Assembly (NCBI GenBank): GCA_947628265.1
Contig: CANQZF010000056.1
Location: forward strand, 1 to 9,455
DNA: 9,455 bases
Direction: 5' to 3'
DNA from: an uncultured Oscillospiraceae bacterium
GTDB taxonomy: Bacteria; Bacillota; Clostridia; Oscillospirales; Oscillospiraceae
The position numbers were made by a program, and so were the translations under genes. Positions 1 through 5,472 of the stretch are shown here, piece by piece (the first letter of the stretch is position 1; every line of letters begins with the position of its first letter). A model generated the notes under the pieces. It saw only the letters and a list, made by a program, of their open reading frames with translations. It was not told the origin of the DNA and searched no databases.

Positions 1-1265
1 CGCGCCATGGTAATGGCATCCATCTTCCCGTTGTCGGCGCCGTAGGGGCCGAGCCGCTCCTTGCGCATCCGTTTTTCCACCGCGAGCGCACTGTTGGAGG
101 GTGTGATTTTACCAAGCCAGTCCTTCACCGCCTTCTCCATGGCCGCCTCGGGTGCCTGCTGGTTGAAATAGACATTTCCGGCCACGCCCACCGTGCCCGT
201 CACGACGACGAATTTATAGGACCGCCAGGAGCCCTCCCCCTTGTCCTCCCCGGACAAAAGGCAGCAGCAACTCATAAAGCCCCGGCGCAGCTCCACCATC
301 TCAAAGGGCTTTTTCATAGGCCGCGCGGCTGTCGTCTCCTCAAAATGCTCCATAAGCTCCGCGCCAACGGCTTGGACGTCAACGCCGCTCCAATCCGACG
401 GGATGCCGTCGATGAGGTTTGGCTTGCCCATCACGATGGAGAAGGACGCGTCCTCGTAGCCGCCAAACCCCCGGGAGTACGACGCCGGGACGCATATAAA
501 TTCCGCTGAGCCCCTGTATTTCGCGGGGATGGGCTTTCCGGAGCCGCCGGCGTTGGCGCACACCGTTCCATCGGGGACAGGGAGGCGAAAGGCGCCCACC
601 TGTGCCGTCAGGCCCTCGCTGTAGCTCAAATCGGAAACAAGCAAGGGCTTGTCCTCGGACGCGGAGCTTTCCGCGTCATCCGTGCCGATGCCCTCGATGC
701 CCCCAAACCATTTCTTCGCGGTTCTCCTGCACTCGTCACGGCCTGCCAGGGAGAGCACAAAACCGGACTCGTCCGCGATGTGATATAGGCCCATATATGT
801 ACCAATGGGCAAAGCGATATGGAAGCCCGCGTTTCCCATAACTCCGCCGTCTGCCGCGGCAACGATCGCACCGGGATCGCTTTTTATGAGGAACGCGCCG
901 CACCCGTCGTCCCCTGTAAGACTGAGGGCCTGCTTCGTTGCCTCCAATACCGCGTTTTCTACGACTTTCCTGTTCCCCTCGTCGGAAAAGTCAACGGGGT
1001 CGTTGAACCGGTTGAAATGGGCAATAATGCTGAATCTCTTTTGGGATATGCCATACTGCATATCATAATCGTCTCCGTCCTGCCCATCCGCCAAATTCGG
1101 CACAAAGGCTGTAAGGAGCTTGCCCTCCCCGATTTCATTTGGATCTGTGGAATATTTCATTCCCTTGGGGATGACGATGGAGAAGGCGTCATCCACCACG
1201 ACCCGGGTGTCCTCCTTAGCCATAGCGCAGGAGATGATGCCTCGTACAGTCTTGATTTCCGCCAT
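1..1265 (-). CDS. Unrecognised protein with two related domains, C-terminus cut by the window edge
   Basis: The frame starts at ATG 1265, with GAGGAGAG about 6 bases upstream, and stays open to the left edge, giving 421 visible residues with no stop. I do not recognise the family. Residues about 22-180 and 212-390 look like two divergent copies of one domain. Each opens with an aromatic/aliphatic strand, AFSIVIPKG (27-35) and AFRLPVPDG (225-233), then a strand ending in Val-Pro (AFVPN at 53, FICVPA at 256), then YxxxxxxFSI (71-80) or YEDASFSIV (270-278), a helix, and two or three hydrophobic strands. A Ser/Asp/Glu-rich linker (about 190-208) separates them. The opening motif loosely recalls PsbP/DcrB-like alpha-beta domains, which is only a guess. 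The visible end (RKERLGPYGADNGKMDAITMA) seems to lead into a further region. There is no signal peptide. It is the last visible gene, 52 bases after sbcC, and is probably co-transcribed. Confidence 0.82.
   Translation of the reverse strand, partial: MAEIKTVRGIISCAMAKEDTRVVVDDAFSIVIPKGMKYSTDPNEIGEGKLLTAFVPNLADGQDGDDYDMQYGISQKRFSIIAHFNRFNDPVDFSDEGNRKVVENAVLEATKQALSLTGDDGCGAFLIKSDPGAIVAAADGGVMGNAGFHIALPIGTYMGLYHIADESGFVLSLAGRDECRRTAKKWFGGIEGIGTDDAESSASEDKPLLVSDLSYSEGLTAQVGAFRLPVPDGTVCANAGGSGKPIPAKYRGSAEFICVPASYSRGFGGYEDASFSIVMGKPNLIDGIPSDWSGVDVQAVGAELMEHFEETTAARPMKKPFEMVELRRGFMSCCCLLSGEDKGEGSWRSYKFVVVTGTVGVAGNVYFNQQAPEAAMEKAVKDWLGKITPSNSALAVEKRMRKERLGPYGADNGKMDAITMA
96..1202 (-). repeat. Probable internal domain duplication in the unrecognised left-end gene
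   Basis: The proposed copies are residues 22-180 (bases 726-1202) and 212-390 (bases 96-632). They share the order of an AFxxxxPxG strand, an F(I/V)xVP-type strand, a Y-rich FSI strand, a helix, and a block of hydrophobic strands around GCGAFLIK or FMSCCCLL. Identity is low and the alignment was made by eye. The DNA also differs: by hand count one line in the first copy (1021-1080) has 25 of 60 G+C and one in the second (541-600) has 44 of 60. Confidence 0.5.
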
Positions 1266-1317
1266 GTGGGTCTCTCCTCTCAAAAAAGTTTTTTCTGCAT
1301 CGCTGTTTTGTGCGGTT
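1266..1317 (-). other. Longest intergenic gap (52 bases) between sbcC and the left-end gene
   Basis: This gap holds the ribosome site of the left-end gene and an A6-G-T6 run (plus strand 1282-1294) reading as A6-C-T6 on the coding strand. There is no GC-rich stem, so it is not a credible intrinsic terminator. A weak promoter cannot be excluded, but I see no convincing -35/-10 pair. Confidence 0.5.
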
Positions 1318-4083
1318 TTATACCACGATCTCCGCTCTGCTGCCGCCGGAGCGGGATTTGGTGACGCGGATCTGCTTGTCGATCTTGTCCTTGAAGTCCG
1401 CCACGTGGGAGATAATGCCCACAAGGCGGTCCCCCTCGGTGAGGCGCAGAAGGGCCCGCATGACCTCGTTCAAGATATTCGCGTCCAGGGTCCCGAAACC
1501 CTCGTCCACGAACATGGTGTCCAGCTTCACCCCGCCGGAGGAGGACTGGATCTCGTCGGACAGCCCCAGCGCCAGAGAGAGGGAGGCGATAAACGACTCG
1601 CCGCCGGACAGCGTCTTCACGTCCCGTTCCGTGCCGTTGTAGTGGTCGATGACGTCGAGGTCCAGGCCGCTCTGGCTGCGCTGATTGGCGGGCACCTCCC
1701 GGCGCTTCAGCTCATACTGGCTGCCGGACATGGCCATGAAGCGTGTATTGGCCCGGGCGATGATGCGGTCAAAGTACGTGGTCTGGACGTAGGTCTCCAG
1801 CATCAGCTTATCCTTGCCGCTCAAGGACCCGTTGGCGGTGTCCGCCAGGGGCCTCAGCCACGCGAGGCGCTTCTCCGCGGCGTCCAGCTCGGTGGAGCGC
1901 GCCTTGATCCTGTCCAGAATATCTTTATTTGTAACTATTCTGACATTCACCTCCGAAACGCGCGCGTCCAGGTCGGCCTCTTTGGCATCCAGCTCGGTCT
2001 TTCGGGCCTCCTCGTCCGCCCGGACATACGTGGGCGCCTCCTCGAGCTGCTTTTTGAGGGTGCTTTCCTCGCCCTCAAGGCTCTTGACGGTATCGCTGGC
2101 AGCCTTAAGAGCCTCCTCGGCGTCCTTAATGGCCTTCCTGATGGCATCGCGCTCGCTTGTGGCCGCCTCTATAGCTTTGCGGGCCAATTCCTCGCTGTCG
2201 TATTCCAGCTTTCCGGCCAACTCGTCGGCATGCGCGCGCTTGGTCTCCAGCGTTGCCCGACCGCCGGTGAGCTGCTGATTGGCCGCGGTCAATTGCTTTT
2301 GAAGCTCCTCAAGCTCTTTCTCCATGGCCGGAATCGTCTCTTTGAGCTCGTCCCTGCGCTTGACGCACTTTGTCTCCCCGTCGATTTCCCCGGTTTTCGC
2401 CAGAATCTCTGCCGCAAGCTCCTCGCGGCGCTTTTTAACGGCATCGGGGGCGTCCTCCAGGGCCGTCCCCGGCAGGAGCTCCGAAAGCGTGTTCTCAAGA
2501 CTTTTTTGCTTTTCCTCAGCCTGGAATTTCAGGTCGCTGCATCTCATGCTGGCGTCATTGGCCTTCTCGCGAAGGTCCTCCGCCGTCGCTCTGAGCTCGT
2601 CCAGCTCCTCCTTTGAGGGCGCCTCGGCGGATTTTTCAGCCGGATGCGGGTGCTCCGCGGAGCCGCAGACCGGGCAGGGCTTCCCGTCCTCCAGCGTCTC
2701 GGCCAGGATCCCCGCCTGCTCGAGTAAAAACCGCTCGTGGCTGCCGTCATATTTTTCCTTGGCGGCTTTATGCTTATCGAGAAGCCCAACAAGAGAGGCC
2801 TGCGCCGCTTTCAGATCCACGCGGAGCTTATTGAGCTTTCTGAGCTCATCGCTTACAGTCTTTAAATTCTTGTCCAGCTTCCGGGCGCCGTCCAGAGCCC
2901 CTTTCAGCCGTTCCAGATTTTCTCCGGCGTTGGCAAGACCGTCCAATTCCTTCTTCAGAGCAAAAAGCGAGTCCTTTTTTTCGTCAGCATCGGCTTGCGC
3001 CTTCCTGGCGGCGATTTCGTCATCGCCTACTTTTTTCTCCAGCGCGGCAATTTCGTCCCGCTGGGTCGTGAGCGCCTGGTAATCGGAAAGCCGCTCCTCC
3101 AGCGCGGCGACGGCGCGGGTCAGCTCCTCCGCTCTCGGGGCTTGTTTCTGCTTCTCCTGCGCCTCCGCCTCACGCGCACGAAGCTCTTCCCTGGCCGCAT
3201 TCAGCTTTGCGGTGTTCTCTTTAAGCTTCTCCTCCATGGTCTCCCGAGCGCTCAGCTGCTCCAGACGGCGGGTGACCTCCGTGCGTCGGCTCTCCGTTGT
3301 CTCCAGCTGCTGCTTCAGCTCTTCATGGGCCATCCCGTCCTGCTCGGCGAGTCTTTTGAGCAGCTCCAGCACCTGCGCCACCGGCAGCTCCCCGCTTCGC
3401 GCCTTGCGGACGTCGACGATCAGTGGGTCGTCCTCGGGCCACTGGATCTTCCGTTCCTCGTCCTGAATGCTCCTTCCGTGCTCCTTGCACATATTCTCCG
3501 CCTTGCCCGCCTCGGTCTTGAGCCGGTCCTGAAGCGTATAGTAGATCTCCGTACCAAAGAGCTGCCGGAATATAGCCATCCGTTCTTTTGTCTCCGCCGT
3601 CAGGAGCTTCTGGAAATCTCCCTGGGCGATCATGGCGATTTTCATGAATTGATTCCGGTCAATGCCCAGGATGCCTTGAATCTCCCCGTCCGCCCCATCC
3701 TTTCTCGTCAGAACCCGGCCGTCCGGGAGCCAGAGGGTCACGTCGGCGTTCTCCTTCGTAAGTCCGGTGCCCCGATTTTTAGGGCGCATATACTCCGGGT
3801 TGCGCAGGACCCTGTACGTCCTGCCCCGGTAGGCAAAGGTCAGCTCCACGTATGTCTCCACCCCGGGGTCGGCGTATTTCGACCGGAGCATCCCGGCCTC
3901 CCGGTTTTCGCCGCTGGCCGCGCCGTAGAGGGCGAAGGTGATGGCGTCAAATACGGTGGTCTTCCCGGCACCGGTGTCCCCGGTGATGAGATAGAGCCCG
4001 CGCGTCCCCAGCTTTTCAAGATCCAGCTCCACCTTACCGGCATAAGGACCGAAGGCGGACATGGTAAGTTTTGTTGGTCTCAT
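1318..4083 (-). CDS. sbcC: Exonuclease subunit SbcC (Rad50-type zinc-hook ATPase)
   Basis: SbcC is the ATPase partner of SbcD. It clamps DNA, and ATP hydrolysis controls access of the nuclease to DNA ends. The 921 residues hold a split ABC ATPase: Walker A GDTGAGKT (35-42), Q-loop MIAQGDFQ (Gln154), then long heptad-rich coiled-coil arms (about 185-465 and 480-735) around a zinc hook CPVC (Cys470, Cys473; bases 2665-2676). The C-terminal lobe has signature LSGGES (825-830), Walker B TMFVDEGFGTLD (Asp860, Glu861) and switch histidine SHVADF (His893). It is modestly shorter than the roughly 1000-residue forms, mainly through shorter arms. The start ATG 4083 overlaps the sbcD stop and is preceded by AGGGAGGGAG within sbcD. 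All catalytic motifs are intact, with no sign of decay. Confidence 0.97.
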   Translation of the reverse strand: MRPTKLTMSAFGPYAGKVELDLEKLGTRGLYLITGDTGAGKTTVFDAITFALYGAASGENREAGMLRSKYADPGVETYVELTFAYRGRTYRVLRNPEYMRPKNRGTGLTKENADVTLWLPDGRVLTRKDGADGEIQGILGIDRNQFMKIAMIAQGDFQKLLTAETKERMAIFRQLFGTEIYYTLQDRLKTEAGKAENMCKEHGRSIQDEERKIQWPEDDPLIVDVRKARSGELPVAQVLELLKRLAEQDGMAHEELKQQLETTESRRTEVTRRLEQLSARETMEEKLKENTAKLNAAREELRAREAEAQEKQKQAPRAEELTRAVAALEERLSDYQALTTQRDEIAALEKKVGDDEIAARKAQADADEKKDSLFALKKELDGLANAGENLERLKGALDGARKLDKNLKTVSDELRKLNKLRVDLKAAQASLVGLLDKHKAAKEKYDGSHERFLLEQAGILAETLEDGKPCPVCGSAEHPHPAEKSAEAPSKEELDELRATAEDLREKANDASMRCSDLKFQAEEKQKSLENTLSELLPGTALEDAPDAVKKRREELAAEILAKTGEIDGETKCVKRRDELKETIPAMEKELEELQKQLTAANQQLTGGRATLETKRAHADELAGKLEYDSEELARKAIEAATSERDAIRKAIKDAEEALKAASDTVKSLEGEESTLKKQLEEAPTYVRADEEARKTELDAKEADLDARVSEVNVRIVTNKDILDRIKARSTELDAAEKRLAWLRPLADTANGSLSGKDKLMLETYVQTTYFDRIIARANTRFMAMSGSQYELKRREVPANQRSQSGLDLDVIDHYNGTERDVKTLSGGESFIASLSLALGLSDEIQSSSGGVKLDTMFVDEGFGTLDANILNEVMRALLRLTEGDRLVGIISHVADFKDKIDKQIRVTKSRSGGSRAEIVV
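2665..2676 (-). other. Zinc-hook CPVC codons of sbcC
   Basis: This short site encodes Cys-Pro-Val-Cys at residues 470-473, the apex of the coiled coil. Two SbcC molecules dimerise there by sharing one zinc ion. It fits the canonical CxxC hook, followed by a His-Pro-His-Pro segment as in many bacterial SbcC proteins. Confidence 0.9.
4080..4083 (-). other. ATGA overlap of sbcD stop and sbcC start
   Basis: The sbcD TGA and the sbcC ATG share bases in a four-base ATGA overlap, a standard arrangement for coupled translation of subunits needed in fixed ratio. Confidence 0.9.
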
Positions 4084-5219
4084 TGCTCTCCCTCCCTGAT
4101 CGCGTTCAGAACGTTTTTGACGAATTCCGTTTGAATCTCCGACATGGGCTGGCCGTTTTGCTTCTCATAAAGCTCTGCGAACAGCTCCTCCGGCCGCTTT
4201 TCGCGGACGTTCTCCGCCGCGCCCACGAACCCCACGCTCCTGGTGCGGACATTGTCGTAATCCAGGCGCAGAAGATTATGATATATGAGCCGCAGCTTCC
4301 CCAGCGCGTCAAAAATGTCCTCCTCGTCGGTGAGGGTAATGTGGACGTAGTCCTCCGGGAGGCTTGTCCCGTTGTAATAAGATAGCGCTGTGAGCTCATT
4401 GTATGTCCCGCGAAGCTCACGCATCTCGTGCCGCGGCGCCAGCTCCACGATGCGGGCGGCCAGCTCCCCCTTGGCGCCGAGCTCCACCACGGTCACGGAT
4501 TTTGTGTCGTCCGCCTCGGAGAAGGAGTATTTCAGCGGCGTCCCGCAGTACCGGACCCGCTCCGAGCCGCAGTTTTGCGGGGAGTGGAGGTGCCCCAGCG
4601 CCACGTAGTCAAAGCCGTCAAAGACGGAGGCGTCCACGTTGTCCGCGCCGCCCACGCTGACCTCCTCGGAGTCGCTGCGACGCGAGCCCGTGACGAACTG
4701 GTGGGAAACCAGAATGTTCCGCCGGGAGGTGTCCAGGCCCATATGCTCCACCGCTGTCCGCAGGGCGTCCGTCCAGGTATCAATCCGCGCCTCCGGGAAG
4801 GCCGCCTGGACATAGGCGGGCTTCACAAAGGGGAGGAGCCAGAGATCCACCGGCCCAAATTCGTCCTCCAGCGTGACTGCTCGGACCTGGCCACTGTATC
4901 CCCCGGCGATGTGGACACCGCTCCCGTCCATGAGCCGCGAGCCGAAGGAGATCCGCGCCCCGGAGTCGTGGTTGCCGCTGATGACGAACACCTCAATGCC
5001 CCGGTCCGCCAGCGCCACCAGGAAATCGTCAAAGACCCGCAGCGCCTCCACCGGGGGCATGGCCGTGTCGAAAATGTCCCCCGCGATGAGCACCCCGTCT
5101 GGCTTTTCCGCGTCCGCCACGGCGAGGATTTTCTTCAATATGTACTCCTGGTCCTCGATCATGGGACAGTCGTAGAGCCTCAGCCCCAGATGGAGATCCG
5201 ACAAATGCAAAAGCTTCAT
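4080..5219 (-). CDS. sbcD: Exonuclease subunit SbcD (Mre11-type metallophosphoesterase)
   Basis: SbcD is the Mn2+-dependent nuclease subunit of the SbcCD (Mre11-Rad50) complex, which cuts DNA hairpins, palindromes and protein-blocked double-strand ends. With the chosen start (MKLLHLSDLHLG, 379 residues) the phosphoesterase motifs are intact: SDLHLG (Asp8, His10), GDIFD (Asp48), SGNHDS (Asn83, His84), a VSHQF histidine (His173) and GHLH (His210, His212). The C-terminal third is the usual SbcD capping domain. Length is normal for the family. A longer reading from ATG 5258 would add MTTILMNKSEGKS, overlap the upstream small gene and lack its own clear ribosome site, so 5219 is preferred. The stop overlaps the sbcC start (ATGA), implying translational coupling. 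All metal-binding residues I looked for are present, so the nuclease is predicted active. Confidence 0.96.
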   Translation of the reverse strand: MKLLHLSDLHLGLRLYDCPMIEDQEYILKKILAVADAEKPDGVLIAGDIFDTAMPPVEALRVFDDFLVALADRGIEVFVISGNHDSGARISFGSRLMDGSGVHIAGGYSGQVRAVTLEDEFGPVDLWLLPFVKPAYVQAAFPEARIDTWTDALRTAVEHMGLDTSRRNILVSHQFVTGSRRSDSEEVSVGGADNVDASVFDGFDYVALGHLHSPQNCGSERVRYCGTPLKYSFSEADDTKSVTVVELGAKGELAARIVELAPRHEMRELRGTYNELTALSYYNGTSLPEDYVHITLTDEEDIFDALGKLRLIYHNLLRLDYDNVRTRSVGFVGAAENVREKRPEELFAELYEKQNGQPMSEIQTEFVKNVLNAIREGEQ

Positions 5220-5225
5220 GCTTTT

Positions 5226-5231
5226 TCCCTC
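5226..5231 (-). promoter_or_regulatory. Ribosome binding site deciding the sbcD start
   Basis: GAGGGA lies 6 bases before ATG 5219, just after the TAA of the preceding small gene. It supports MKLLHLSDLHLG as the true N-terminus, rather than the longer in-frame reading that begins inside the upstream gene. Confidence 0.75.
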
Positions 5232-5235
5232 ACTT

Positions 5236-5448
5236 TTATTCATCAAAATCGTCGTCAAAGCCGTATTCCGGCACCGCGTAGTCCTCCAGCCTCAAACCGT
5301 AGCGCTGGGCCATGGCGACAACCCTGTCCGACGGCATCCGGTCCACATCCTCCGCCTCCAGCGCCGCCCCGCCAAATCCTCCGCCAAAAAACGCCCCCAT
5401 GCACTCCTCCCGAAGGTCCCTGCGAAGTCTGGTAATGTCGATGGTCAT
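5236..5448 (-). CDS. Small conserved-type protein of unknown function (70 aa)
   Basis: The start ATG at 5448 follows GAAAGGGG at about 8 bases, a good Shine-Dalgarno site. The gene sits 24 bases after the LRR-DUF4132 stop and 16 bases before the sbcD start, which supports it as a real gene. The protein begins with a basic/acidic helix (MTIDITRLRRDLREE), then has a glycine-rich stretch (FFGGGFGGAA, residues 20-29), a second helix (MPSDRVVAMAQRYGL), and ends in an acidic tail (FDDDFDE). There is no signal peptide or obvious membrane segment. From memory it resembles a family of roughly 60-residue clostridial proteins with an N-terminal LRxDL helix, a short Gly/Ala-rich loop and a late helix followed by DLxxY. 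Members often sit beside repeat-type or helical proteins, and I know no function for them. The glycine-rich loop could be a flexible joint or binding loop; that is a guess. Confidence 0.72.
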   Translation of the reverse strand: MTIDITRLRRDLREECMGAFFGGGFGGAALEAEDVDRMPSDRVVAMAQRYGLRLEDYAVPEYGFDDDFDE

Positions 5449-5472
5449 AAGGAAAACCCCTTTCTCTATATT

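Noticed and set aside
1282..1294. A6-G-T6 palindrome between sbcC and the left-end gene, considered as a terminator
   Set aside because: A pure A/T stem without a GC-rich part would not form a stable terminator, and it sits directly before the next gene's ribosome site.
1120..2616. Long plus-strand open frame (498 codons) opposite sbcC
   Set aside because: It lies antisense to intact sbcC with all ATPase motifs, and its translation is low-complexity Leu/Arg/Gly-rich with no recognisable motif. Long antisense frames are expected in GC-rich coding DNA.
2995..4134. Long plus-strand open frame (379 codons) opposite the sbcC N-terminal half
   Set aside because: It is a shadow of the real gene and spans the sbcC/sbcD junction. 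There is no convincing ribosome site or domain.
5220..5258. Longer sbcD start at ATG 5258
   Set aside because: It overlaps the upstream gene and adds 13 residues before the family-typical MKLLHLSDLHLG N-terminus. The GAGGGA site fits the shorter start.
4428..5435. Plus-strand open frame opposite sbcD
   Set aside because: sbcD on the other strand has all phosphoesterase motifs; this frame is a composition artefact rich in Pro and Arg.
5449..5472. AAGGAAAACCCCTTT near the start of the 70-aa gene, considered as a hairpin or operator
   Set aside because: The stem is only four base pairs and is explained by the Shine-Dalgarno sequence on the coding strand.
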